Assembly: GCA_025024175.1 (NCBI GenBank)
Contig: QCXZ01000137.1
Coordinates: 76,818,680 to 76,882,679, forward strand
From: Rhyzopertha dominica
Taxonomy: Eukaryota > Arthropoda > Insecta > Coleoptera > Bostrichidae
Direction of reading: 5' to 3'
Length of the DNA stretch: 64,000 nucleotides
Shown: positions 45,385 through 57,411 of the stretch, one piece after another
Position numbering within the stretch: position 1 is the stretch's first letter
Layout: every line of letters begins with the position of its first letter
The notes under the pieces: model-generated
Told to the model about the DNA's origin: nothing
What the model saw: only the letters and a program-made list of their open reading frames with translations
Database searches by the model: none
Program-made: the position numbers and the translations under genes

Positions 45385-47463
45385 ACAAGGACGAGTGGCA
45401 TAAAACAGCGTTTCAACGAAGGCGTACTTAAGGGCAACGAAGAACTAATACAATATAATGATATAAAGATAAGCCTTTGCTCCTTAGACGATTTAAGGAT
45501 AAATAACACCTTTTTAAGCCATAAAGCACAATATAAATACCCATTCAGGAACAATCGAGGACAACAGTCAACAACTGGATTTAAGAACTTAATTCTGCTA
45601 ACATTGGTTGTAATCACAGTTTGGTGTTGGGAAAAATTAGAATGCCACTAAGAGCAAACAAGAGCAACGTAATAAAAATACGAGAACGGAAAATTAACAT
45701 TGAATCACCATGGAAGAATTGTGTCAGAATCGATTGCAGGAAAAGATAAACAAACATCCGATAAAAAAGATGAAGGTATTAGCACGAAGTAGCCTCCAAA
45801 GCTCTCGGAACCAGTAGCACAACTCAACAAAGACCACGACAAAGCCAGACACCATGGTTCTGTAAAGGAGGAAATCAAAAAGCAATGTAAAAAGAAAAAC
45901 GAAGCTTATATAGACTATATAGCAACAAGAGCAAAAGAAGCATATGGAAAATGTAGGGAAATTCGGAATGATACTAAAGTACTTGTTGGACAAATCAAGT
46001 ATAAATACTGGGAAAATTTCTCAAAAAGAGTGGAACATGATTTCTATGGTATGCAAAAACAGATATTGCGTTTAATCAGAAACAAGGGAAAGGAAGTTAA
46101 TGAATTTATCGAAAGTAATCACTTAGAAAAAACACTTGGGTAAAATATCCAATGGAATTATACGGAACGTGAGGAACAAGAAGACAACTGAATACACCAT
46201 CAATGCAAATTAATAATAATTTTCATAGAGGAAAAGGACGTTATAACAGCATTGCAAAAACCAAGACGGGATCACGTATGAGCTTCATAAATATGGTGGA
46301 GATGCTCTAAAAAACAGTTGATGAATTTAGTCAATAAGGTTCTCTCTAGACGTGCAATGAGTGACGAATCAGCATCACCATCCAATTGTTTAAAAGGGGT
46401 GGCAAGAAGGTACCAGCAAATTATAGAGCGATAAATATTCTTAGTACTAGACCCTCACTACCAGAATTATAACAAATAAGGTCAATGAATTCATTTTCTT
46501 GTCAGATGAACAACAAGGTTTCCGATTAGGTAAATCCTGCATTGATGCCATGTTTGTTATTAGGCAAATAATTGAAAAATCGATAGATTTTTTTTTGGCA
46601 TTCATGTGTTCTGTTAATCTCGAAAAGGCGTTTAATAAGATACAACTAGAAGACGTGGTACACCCTCTTTATGATAGGCAAATACCTCACAATATTATCA
46701 AAACTACTAAAACTATATACTTAGTAAATAAAACTCAAACCAAGATAAATGACGAACTTAGTGAACGATTATATTCGCCATGACGAGTGTTTAAACTTGC
46801 TTCTATTCAACATTATAATGAATGAGGTAATAGAACAAATACGCAAACTTAAAGGGTACCCAATGGGAGACAAGGAAATTAGGATATTATGCTAAGGAGA
46901 TGATGCAGTACTAATCGCGGAAAAATGTGCGCTAAGACAAAATGCATGGCCACCTCAAAAACGCCCATTAGATGTAAACTCGCAGTAGACAGTAAAATCT
47001 CAGAACAAGAAACGAAGTTTAATTATCTTGGCATAGAAATATCTGGCTAGGGTGATGATGAGGCAAAAGTAAGAAACCAAGCGATAAAAGCTACAACAAT
47101 AGCAGAATGCCTTAACACCACGTTATGGAAAGACAAACACCTTGATATTGAAGCGAAATTTCGGATCTATAAGACTGTAGTGAGACCTATAATGACGTAC
47201 TCTGCAGAAACCCAGACGGAAACGGCAAAGACAAGAATAGTAACAAGAAGAGAGACGGCGGAGATGAAAATAGTGCGCAGAGTAGGTGGAAAAACTTTAA
47301 TGGTTAGAGAGAGTAGTGAAGATATTAGAAATGTGTGTAGAATACACATCAATGATCGGGTGCTACATAAAAAAATAGAATGGAACAAGTACATAGATCG
47401 CGTGNCGGAAAATAGAGCTGTGAGAATTACAAGAGGCAATACAGAGGAAATTGGGGAGTAGTA
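45385..47463 (+). pseudogene. RTE-type LINE relic (endonuclease end plus reverse transcriptase)
   Basis: A decayed RTE-clade LINE on the + strand. At 45440-45640 is the end of the endonuclease (SLDDLRINNTFLSHKAQYKY, then a degraded SDHxLV region). At 45840-46130 is the linker (KEEIKKQCKKKNEAYIDY). At 46499-46783 is RT (DEQQGFRLGKSCIDAMFVIR and NLEKAFNKIQLEDVV). Near 46888 the catalytic box reads C-stop-GDDAVLIAE where YADD is expected. At 47020-47463 is the thumb and C-terminal region (FNYLGIEISG, TVVRPIMTYSAETQTETAK). There are several frameshifts and stops throughout. No 3' tail was recognised. Confidence 0.85.
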
Positions 47464-48849
47464 CTATAAGTTGACACAAATTGATCACTAACTCGTTGTA
47501 AAGTTTGATTAATATTTGAAATATCGGTTGCTCCACCTTAAAGGGCTGGCTATTGCAAGGATCCATTAATGGGCCAATATTATTTTGTGATTTATTTGTA
47601 ACCTAATTAAACGGGTTAGTTGTAAATGAGGTCTGCATCATTCTCTCAAGAATAGCGTTGTGTTACAAGGGTTATTTATTGACAGATGGTTGTTTCATAC
47701 TTGGGCTTTAGATATGGCCACAGTCCAAAGTTCGGAGAAGAAATCCACGAGCCAGCGCCACAATGAAGCAACTGTGCATAAAGTTAATTTCAACGGCAAA
47801 AGCTTTGTGCTGCTACCAGGGCTAAAACACAAACTTCTAGATCTACTGCGACTGTCGAGCTTAAGTTCTCCCTTCTGTGACCTCCCACTTCATCACGAGG
47901 ACTGAATGAAAGTAGGAAAGTTTTCTTGTCGCAATCTGTACGAGCTAAACAAGAAAAATGATAGTAGGAACAGAGGTTGGGAGGTTACAAACAAACAATG
48001 GATAAACCTAAGCTAAAACAAACTGTTACAGGAGCAGTGTCTCATTACAGCCTCCGCCACATTATACCAAAAGCAGCTTCAGGTGGCGTATTCATCGCCA
48101 AAGTATAAACTTAATTTGCGGCATCCCCGAATTGCCCCTATCTGCGCTTGGTTTGCGGCCTAGTTTGTAATGCGTTACGTTTTGTTGCATTCACGATACA
48201 CTCACTTCCATTATTAGTCGCTGGTTAGTCATCCACGAGTTCAGTCTCAGTGCTATTATTTCACTTTCAAAGCTGTCGGCAAACTGCACCAGATGCATTA
48301 TGCATGAGAGTTTGGGTACACAGTCTGACGAATTCTGAATAATATTTGTTCTGTGTTAGGTATGGTTCTGTAATGAATTTTAGAACTAATTTTGCTCATA
48401 TGCTATCATTGTCACTGTCACTTAAAATTTAGCAGTTGATGGTCTCCAGATTTCCATAAAAATAAGTCAAAAGATGGTTAGTACAGTCAAACTTGAGTTA
48501 TATGAAGAAAACTCAAATAGTAATATTTGCAACCATTCAATAGTCGCGTTTACTATGACCTTTAATGGTGTTTTGCTGTCAGCCACATGCAAAATCGCTG
48601 AGATTATAGCTGTTTATTGTTATATTTTACCTTGCAAGAGAACTAATACAATAAAAACTTAGCAGCCAAATCATTTATACTAAAATTTAAAAAATCATAA
48701 TCACATAATTTATTTTTAATCCTAATCAATCGAATCGGCTTTACTTTATTCACATAATTGTTTGTAGACTCAAGCTAACTTTGAAGAGGTATTTGTATTA
48801 AAGAAAAACACAATAAGCAAAAATGCCTAAAAAAATAAATATATTTGTA
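47464..48849. other. No gene recognised; GC-richer island near 48040-48260
   Basis: AT-rich with a GC-richer patch at about 47690-48260. A short + strand frame (47660-47905) has no recognisable content. Confidence 0.35.
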
Positions 48850-49336
48850 GAGGTTTCAAATAAAACAAATCCTTTTAACTAAATGCCTAGCTTTTGGAGG
48901 CGTTTTGTTTCTTCTTTTCTTCAGGACCTAAAATCTTTTATTTACTTTATTTACAAACTACACATAACACTTACCTACTTCTAGTAATGTATTATGTAAG
49001 GGCGCCTAACGGGATCACAGTAAAACAACTACAAGGTAAGAAGAGACTAATAAATTAATTATAACTTTAGGGAACTGCATTTAAAAGTTAATGAGACAAT
49101 TATGACTAATTGGCAAATTATAAGACTAATGCAGCTTGATCAATTTCAATAACATGAAGCATTCCAAGAGGTCCAACGACGGTGGTTATGAAATACAAAA
49201 ATTTTTAAAATGGAATAAGTATGTATAAATTTTTGGTAAGTTGTTTATATCACTACCCTTATTTATACTACTTGTCTGTTTATTAATGTGTACCATTTCC
49301 AGAAAAAGTCGTTTTTTTAAATTTATTTCTTATTTA

Positions 49337-50530
49337 CTACAACTGTAGGAACTTTAACATGTTTTTTTTTCTATTTATAAGTTCTATTTTGTGTTCTTTT
49401 AGTATATTGATCAAATGTCTACAAGTCTGCCCAACATGAACAGACTGATAATCATTGCATTTCGTATATATGTTTGTAAGATCTCTTATTTTAGTTTTTG
49501 ATTTTAATTTTGAAAATAAATCCACAACTCCAATGAGAGGGTAATAACTTCCTCGAACTTTGCTAAACTTTACTAGTTGATTTATTAATAAGACCTTCAA
49601 TATAAGGAAAGGTAAAAATTTGAAAAATTTAGTCTGAGAAACCACTTCGTTAGTCACTCCAACAGCAGCATGCATTCAAGAAAGCTACAAAGTTATTGAC
49701 ATTAGATATTTTGTATAACAATTAGGTATGAATTATTTATTAGAATTGATTTTAATTTTCGCAGGTTTTTGTTTAATAGTGAGGTATGTGGAATTTTTGT
49801 AATTCGGTTCTTTAAAGCCAAAATTAAATAACTTTTTGTTTTGAAGTTATGATATAAATAAAAATCTGCCTGAGGATGTTGGTTTAATGTACCAGTAACA
49901 ATGTATCTAAAAAGGGTGAAGTGTTGTCAGTTTCTTTTCTACAGTAAACTGTACGTGATGATTATATTAATTGAAAGCTGTTAGTAATTCTTTATGTTTG
50001 TCGGCAGGTAATGTTAGAACTAAGTCATCCAAGTACTCCACTAGAAGAGGAACTTCAAATTTTAATTTATCTAAACAGGCTGATACGACTTCAAGCCTTA
50101 CATACTATGCTGTTATTGGGGACTCTTTACTATACATTTGAGTACCAAAAATTTGTTTATAAAAGATAGTGTTAAAAGCGGAAACTATATTATTGGATGT
50201 AAAATTTATGATTTCTAAAAACATATCAAGTGTAAAATTACAATTATCCTTTACAATATTTCATTTTTTTGTTATTACTTCATTTGCAGAGATCTAAAGG
50301 AACATTTGTAAAAAACAGAAATGACATGGAAGCTAACTAAACGATACCCATCAAAGTTAATATTTCTAACACTAAAATTGACAATTCTCGTGCTGGTGCA
50401 TCTTTAAAAGATCTGATAGGTAGAAAAGGTAAGTTAAGTTTATGTATTTTTGAAGGAGCATAATATTTTGGTATTACACTATTATATAACTCTTTTTACT
50501 AGCCGTTAAAGATATCATATTGTTGTCTCT
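49337..50530 (-). pseudogene. PLE reverse transcriptase plus GIY-YIG endonuclease relic
   Basis: On the minus strand, RT comes first. Near 50190-49980 it reads FNTIFYKQIFGTQM then SPITA, the PLE-type region (F.Q..GT.MGSPLSP in the family, degraded here), then LLVEYLDDLVLTLP with catalytic DD, and KHKELLTAFN. The C-terminal frame 49675-49337 ends with LTNIYTKCNDYQSVHVGQTC then RHLINILKEHK. That is the GIY-YIG endonuclease region (IY...C......YVGQT.R.L..R..EHK in the family), with the second motif YVG read as HVG and the catalytic Arg not clearly kept. Stops and frameshifts lie between. The RT-then-GIY-YIG order is diagnostic of PLEs. Confidence 0.8.
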
Positions 50531-51025
50531 CATCTTATAATCAAAAGATATTATAAACGGAAAAACAACATCGATTATTTTTAATCATTGTTTGGATTTC
50601 AACCACAAATTCAATTTTGAAGATGCTACAGTTATAGATAAACACATAATTTAAATAAAACGAATGTTTCTGGAAATTGTACACATTAACAGACAGACAA
50701 ATGTATAAATAAAAGAAGTTATATAAATATCTTATCAAAAATTAACACATATTTACAGCATTTAAAAAAAATTCGGGTTTTATAACCACCGTTGTGGACA
50801 TGGTTCGCGTTATCGAAATTGATCAAGCTGTATTAGTCGTATGTTTTGTCAATTTTTCATAATTGCTTTAGTAATTTTTAAAAGTGATTTCCTAAACATT
50901 ATAATTATTCTGTAAGTTTCCTGTTACTTTGTAGTAGCTTTACTGTAATCCTCCCTTACATAATCCATAACTAGAAGTAACTGTTACGTGTGATTTTGTA
51001 AATGAAGTAAATAAAACATTTTAGG

Positions 51026-51055
51026 CCCTGAAGAAGAAAACAAACACCTGAAAGT
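51026..51055 (+). ncRNA. Hammerhead-like motif in the right PLE arm
   Basis: Reads CTGAAGA, a weak stem II region, then CTGAAAG. The CTGAAGA core box agrees with the consensus, but the second box and stem II are degraded. It corresponds to the motifs in the palindrome arms at 30418-30450 and 30909-30940. Confidence 0.4.
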
Positions 51056-51075
51056 TTGTTTTATTTAATGTTACC

Positions 51076-51488
51076 CACGCCTTGATTATTTAAAGCATCT
51101 ACAAGTATAACAGAACCGTCAACACACTAAGTTATAATTAACAATAATATTGTTCAAAATATCAATTAATTTTAAATTTTTTTAATTGTCTTTGATAACT
51201 GCTTAAAACACAAAAATATATAAGTAAAACAATAAGTATTGCAAACGATATGCATTTTCTGAAAGCTGAGTACTTACAAACTAACTAAACAAATTGATTC
51301 TTCTCAGTGATCCTAATAAATGTTATTTATAAATAGCTTTATTTATTTTTAAATACGAATTAATATGATTTCCCGCTTAGTATTTACTAAAAAGAAATAA
51401 TGTGTATGCTGTCAAGACACCGCTAAAAAAATTGTAGAAAGGGGTGTTTGCGAACTGAGAATAAGGTCCCGCTACTAAAACGTAATTA
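51076..51488. other. No gene recognised
   Basis: AT-rich spacer between the PLE and the TIR element. Confidence 0.4.
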
Positions 51489-52317
51489 CTTCCACATCCA
51501 ACAGATGGAAAGTATTGTATCGCGAAAAAAATTTTCAGAAATTTTTATTTGCTCATTCGCTTTAAAATGATCAAAAACGCAAAAACAAATTTCTTGTCTG
51601 TGTGTCTGTGGTTTTGTTTGTGGACACGATAACTTTCGAAAGACTTAATATATGAACTTGAAATTTGGATAACGTATAAATATCAACTACCCAAAGCGAC
51701 CTATTGTTTGTGGGGTAAGTAGGGTATCGGGAAGGGGGCGAAATTGAGGGTAACTACCCTTTTTGCAAATTTTTATTTATTTTTTTCGTTTTAGTATGTG
51801 ATTAGTAGTATAAGTGCGAGTATTATTTGTTCTTATAAATTTTCGGTGAACCAGACTGTTTAAAAGATATTAGCAAAAAAGCGTCACTTAAAGAAAACGG
51901 TTTTTCCTACATATCTCCGAATATATTAAATATATTCAAAAAATGAAAATACCATCAGATAGGAAATAACATTTCTCATAAAAAGTGTCTTAGAAAATTT
52001 ATCCAAAGTTTTGGCAGTTTCGAAATATTTCCAAAAAACCTATTTTGGTCCCTGCTCGTACGATTTTTTTAAATTTTGGTATTATATAGAAAATCAAATT
52101 TCTGATCAGGAAGTGCTCTTGTAATTTTTTTGTTAAGTTAATAATTTTCGAGTTATTCGGAAAAACCGATTATAAAATGCATATATTATTGCTAATATCA
52201 GGAGGACTGTTTGTCTTAGAAAAAATGTGTAGAGAGAAAAATGCTCAAAACCTGATTACTAATCGTATAGTATAAAAATAATAACGTAAATGTCATTTTG
52301 AAAATTGGATGTGGAAG
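51489..52317. mobile_element. TA-flanked TIR element, copy 2 (inverted relative to copy 1)
   Basis: Begins CTTCCACATCCAA and ends TTGGATGTGGAAG with TA on both sides; 829 bp. It is the longest and apparently most complete of three copies. There is no ORF. Confidence 0.82.
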
Positions 52318-53639
52318 TACTGATTCAATTTGCAGCGGCTTTTTCTACAGCTTGAAAAAGCCATCCACTGAAACACAATCAGAGTTATTGAATCAAAAAT
52401 TTTATGTTTGCCTAAAAATATTTAATATTGGCACCAAAGCTTCCACTGTAAATATTGAATTTGTACGCCACGAGAAGCTTTGCAAAATTGAATTGCGATC
52501 TTCCAGCGGTGTGAGTGGTGACATGGACATTTTGCAATTGATTTCGCCGGCTATTAGCTTCGCTAAAACAATCTTCCCGTGAGCCATCTCGAACATTCCG
52601 CGAAAACGACACGGGTGATGACGGCGGAATTGGATTCTAGGTGNGCACGCACGNTCACGGAGTACGAATTTGCGTACAAATGCCCGTTTTATGCGAGGTC
52701 GCACTAGTCGGCACGGTCCTGCAGAACGCACTATTTCCCGACGAATATATATTTTCCATTGCACCGGGTCAAAAACTGTTTTCTGCGGTTGCCATATTAC
52801 CTCCAGTGAAAGAGTCTTTAGAATTCCCCACACGATAATAGATTTGCTTGCAGCGGCTCTATTGATTTCCCTGCACACCGGGAAGTTTTAGGTAATGAAA
52901 AACGGAAGATCAGCTCGAACCTCCGAAGGCTAAAATTCATCTCTGTGCAGGATGCAGGTTTTGCACCAGTAGTTTCATACATTTTCTTGCTGTGGGTTGC
53001 ATAAAGTGGGTGAAGCCGTAACATAATTTGAACACGAAATATATTTCTATGCATGGGTTTAAGGTAAAAGTTAAAATGCGGACACTTAGGCAGGTCAGGA
53101 CTAAAACAAAGAAAAACTAATGTAAGAACACATAACAATACCTAACAAATCATAAAGGAGCTGTTAATATATTTAATTATCTTCTCTGCAAGAAGCTTCC
53201 GCTTATACTCTCAAACATCCCATCTAATTTTTTTGAGTCTTGAAAACCCTATTATCATCATAGCTGATCATTTTTATAGATCCGAATAATACGTGCTATT
53301 TTTAAAAACTGTATACAATTCGATACCATTTTTTAGTAACTCGAAAACTTGTAGTTCACTGAAGAATACATTGAGAAGCTGTTAGTTACACTATTGTCAA
53401 AGATTTAATGTGGTATGTGTGAAATTCGCTACCAGAGATCAGTCATAATATTTGAAAAAAAAAGCCTGCGCTTAGTTGTGTATTAAGTTAAATTTTTGTT
53501 AAGATGAATTTATTACTTGCCTTTTATAGAGGAGATATAAATCTTTTAAACTACGAGTGGATGGAATGTACATTAACATACTTGGTATTTTTTAAGTGAG
53601 AACGAACCATGCACCGCTAATGGAAAACAAATTCGAGCA
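52318..53639. other. GC-richer island at 52400-52900; no gene recognised
   Basis: The island is open on the minus strand for about 158 codons (52402-52878, including two N bases) and partly on the + strand. The amino-acid content is not protein-like in a way I recognise. It may be a regulatory element or an old exon. After 52900 the sequence is AT-rich. Confidence 0.35.
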
Positions 53640-54190
53640 AAATAGGGGGACATCTTGTAAAGTAACATTTGAACAACTCCTGGAAGCTTGTACCCTTAAT
53701 TTATGATAATAAAAAAGGAATCTCCCAAAGCCCTTTTTGAAAATGAATACAAAAAACAGAACCATTTTTGCAAAAACAATCAAATTTTATCAAATGTTAG
53801 GTCAACGGGGAATTAATCGTTTTTCTTAAAAGTTTAGAAGTACTCGATGTACTATTTTATTTTTTTTACATACAGCTGGTGAATTTTTATTTTTAGAAAA
53901 CGAAAGTAACAGTGGTTTTCTAATGCCTAAGAAACAGGAACGACTTAATCGGTATATAATTTTTTACCGTGTTTTCTGCTTTCCTAACCCTTTTGCAGCT
54001 CATAAACTGAATTTTGTAGTTTGTTGGTTTTAATTTATAAGCGTTTTGAAAAGGAACTTTAGAAAACTCNCAAAATCAGGTATTGCTCGACCCTCCTTTC
54101 TTATTCAAAACTGGAGGGTAATAAGCGCCAAGGCTCAGGAATGTTGTGACAACTTCGAATGTTGTATTACAAGAGGTCCCTCTTCAAAAT
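53640..54190. repeat. Imperfect inverted repeat pair
   Basis: The segment at about 53640-53700 (read on the minus strand) resembles about 54120-54185 on the + strand: CAGGA, a short gap, then TTACAAGATGTCCC against TTACAAGAGGTCCC, with similar text around. The arms are diverged and about 420 bp apart. They may be two decayed copies, or ends, of one unknown repeat. Confidence 0.35.
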
Positions 54191-55799
54191 ATAATCGACT
54201 TGTTTCGGGATTTTACTCAATTTTTCCTGCCACAGGAATTTTTGAGGGTGGCAAGTATTTATTTAGGCACTCGGCATAAAGAAGTAATTTTAATGGTAAC
54301 GCAGCTGAAAGCTAACAATATCCTGTCAAACTATATGAAAATTCAACGATGGATAACGTTATATAGATCGCGCAATGCTTTCTCGGCATTTTCTCTTTAA
54401 AATAATAACTAAAGCTGCTGTGACATCCCTACATAATACACATTCTTTTGGTACGTCTTTATTTAAAATCAATAACTACTCAGCTACCTTGCTTAATATT
54501 TAACGTGCGAATATGTTTTTTCCGCCTCTATCAATTCAAGAACCCCTACCGTTTCTGAATGTGTCAAGCACTCGAAGCAAACTTTGCCAATTACCGACCC
54601 TTTATGCAGCATGCTTGTACGTACAAAAGGGTTATAGGCTCCCTGTATCGAATTAGCGGCCGTTCTATATTGTCTTGTAAAGCTTTACCGGCATAAAACA
54701 GGTTCCACCAAACATCGCTATATTGTTATGGTTTTCTAGGTAAGGTAAAACTTTCGACACCTAAATTTATTTCCTATACTAATAACACAGGGCCATGATT
54801 GATAATATACAGAGATACAACGTTTAGGATTTTAATTTGATCAGTGTAAAAATGTAAATATTCAGTTTGAAGTTAAGGTAGTGATTTCTTTGAAATTTTA
54901 TACGAGCACAATGCAACTAAATACTGTCCTGTTAGTAATAACAAGTTTATGAATTACATGGGCTATTAATTCTGTAATGTCAAAAACTAAATAAACTTGT
55001 CATTCCAGAGAGGTGTGGAAAGAGACAGACTCGCTGTTGCTAGCAGTGATATGCTTTATGTATAATCTGACTCTATTTAGTTTTACAGGTGAACTCACTA
55101 GCAAACGTACGAGAAATGAATTGCAAAACTAACTTATTACAATTCAACGGCCATTGCGCAGAGTAAAGCTTGTACTGCAACCAAATTCGTTATTATACTG
55201 GAGTATCAATATATCCTCCGCGCAATATAATGGCCACGATTACTCATGAAGCTGCACACGCTTTTATCTGAAAATGCACATGTATCGCAGTCTTGACAAA
55301 ATTTATCGTACAGGCCGTTGAAGTTTCATGCATTTGAGGATAAAATATGATATATGATAAAAACCATCTATACGTAAGTAGGTACTGGTCCTGCAATCAT
55401 TCAAGCTCTAAAATACCTTAAACTGAAAAGTCTGTCGGAAGGCACTAATCAATGCATTGCTTCACTTGACCGAAAGTCAAAGGACTGAAAACTTCTACGA
55501 TCACTGTAGGCCTACTAAGGTACGTAAGGTAAAATTGCCACTAATATGACAAGGAACTTGAAACAAAGTTAAAAAAAACACTTCTGAGAGAACGGGTGTG
55601 TAAGAAAAACAGGTACTCAACGTCATAATGCACGCAATCTACAGGTTAAACTTAATGTAGTTTTCAAGAAAACGTTAATATTCTTCCCAGGTAGCTAGTT
55701 GGAATTTAGCCAATCTTTGGGAGTAATAATTATTAAATGAGACTGAAGATGATCCTGATGAAAGCAGCCAATGGAGAGATCACTGAAAACATTTTGTTA
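54191..55799. other. No gene recognised
   Basis: AT-rich DNA with a small GC-richer patch at about 54580-54720. No supportable ORF. Confidence 0.4.
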
Positions 55800-55970
55800 T
55801 CTTATGACGTATGTGTGAACTGGTGTGGCCAGATGATAAAATTGTTTTCAATGTTTGGACAGACAACGTTGGTTTTATAAAGAAAATTTTAATGGTCCCA
55901 CAGAAAAAGATCCTCAAGCCAAAACAACTGGTTTCAACAAGATAATGCGTCGCCCCATTTTCTAAGGTTT
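55800..55970 (+). pseudogene. Transposase fragment (second catalytic Asp region)
   Basis: Encodes WFQQDNASPHF in the + strand frame, matching the block that contains the second catalytic Asp of Tc1/mariner-type DDE transposases (W.QDGA..H in the family). A Leu/Trp-rich, broken stretch precedes it. Too little remains to place it in a clade. Confidence 0.5.
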
Positions 55971-57411
55971 TCCAGTAGAGATTGTTAGGTATGAATTAAT
56001 TTTGTGGACGACTATATGGTTTATTTGTGGTATTTTATGAATATTTCATTTTGTACTGCCCTTGATGGTATACAACCAGTCGTCTTTCTCGTTACTTTGC
56101 TTCCAGTATGAATCAGGTGAGAGTTATATCAACCTTTTTTCTTTATTTGCGGATCCTTGGATCCAGTATGTTTCCTGCTGCTGGTGCGAGCAAATATCAC
56201 AATATTTTGCGGAATCGCCCAGAAATATTGCCTTAACGTTCTCCTTTGGCGATTTTGGACTAATTGAACTGATTTGTTAGCCACTTTCGTCCGTTGCTTG
56301 ATTTTCGGAGAATTCGACGTTTTATGGCAAATTTCGAGTATACTTGTCTTTTTTGTAACTCACTGCTGGTTGAATTCTTCATTTGGGTAAGTGCATATGG
56401 TGAAGGAAAATTACGATTTCGTTTTCATTGTGTTTCTTTTTTTGTCGTAGGTCATACCGTTAGCTGGATTGGTAGCTAATATAATTTTTGCTACTCTCAA
56501 ATTTTAAATTTAACTGAAGGCCATTACCACCTGGTAAGAAAATGATTAATAAAATATAAATTTTGTTGGTCAGTATGTAAATTTTTAGGCCTTTTTTCCC
56601 TTGGGTTTGTGAACTGGGTTGGTTCCCATTATTTTACAATAGGATTCATTCTATTGGTGTTTTACAACTCGAAGTTTACGTCTTGTGGAGATTTGGATCA
56701 CCTCATGAAGCCCCGCCTTATCGGTCATCACCCTCGTCATTGGGAGTCACCACAATTCAATATACACTCCATTTGCTGCTGGTGTCCTAAACGATGGTTC
56801 TTTAGGAATTTTCTCCATTATCTGGCAAGTCCGTGCATGTTTTTGTGGGTGTCTAATTAAGAGAAAGAACAATAAAGCTGGTAATACAAGATATGTTACC
56901 TTAAGAAAATTTAACTTTGATGTTATTGCAAAGAAAGAAACTATTTCTAATTACAGTAACTAAAGAGAAAAGGAGAAACAAGAATTGCCTGCTCTCTTTA
57001 CCATTTTTAACTTGTTAAGACCAAATAAAAGCTGAACATTATTAAGCTTAATTGTAAACCGAGTATAATTATACAAGAGCACCACCATCGCGTCTCACAC
57101 GGTTGTGTATGGTTTGTTTTGCCACACAAATGTATTTTGTATTTCTCTATTTGTAGATTGGTTGTTAGCACTCAATATTTACTATAAACATACAGCTATA
57201 GTTGTATTACCGCTATTAACTATTCATGCACGAATATTTGTGTCGTACGTATGTTATTATAGATCAGGGTTGGTTAAATAAATGAAGATTTTAGTTGGCG
57301 AAAATTATACTCGTCTCTTACGTGAATTTTCTTAAGTAGTTTCTTAATTGTGAAATCCGACGAAAGCGTCACTCTAAGCTCATACAAAACGGGTGGCGCT
57401 CTCTTTAACTA
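55971..57411. other. No gene recognised
   Basis: Short open frames at 56062-56280, 56294-56479 and 56609-56860 are on the same strand and rich in Phe, Cys and Trp, with a loosely repeated SxCCWC phrase in the first and third. I do not recognise a family and they may be chance. Confidence 0.3.

Larger units (their letters stand above)
48850..51075 (-). mobile_element. Penelope-like element with inverted terminal repeats
   Basis: A PLE relic on the minus strand bounded by inverted copies of a repeat of about 310-360 bp: left arm 48850-49210, right arm 50765-51072. The arms align through landmarks such as TTTATTTAC, CTTCTAGT, ATTATGTAAGGG and GCAGCTTGATCAATTTC. Each arm carries a hammerhead-like segment near its outer end (51026-51055 on +; 48885-48928 on -). 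Between them lies a decayed PLE protein (49337-50530). Inverted partial terminal repeats (pLTRs) are a known arrangement of Penelope elements. Confidence 0.8.

Noticed and set aside
52402..52878. Minus-strand 158-codon frame as a gene
   Set aside because: It contains N bases, overlaps open + strand frames in a GC-rich island and has no recognisable domain or start context.
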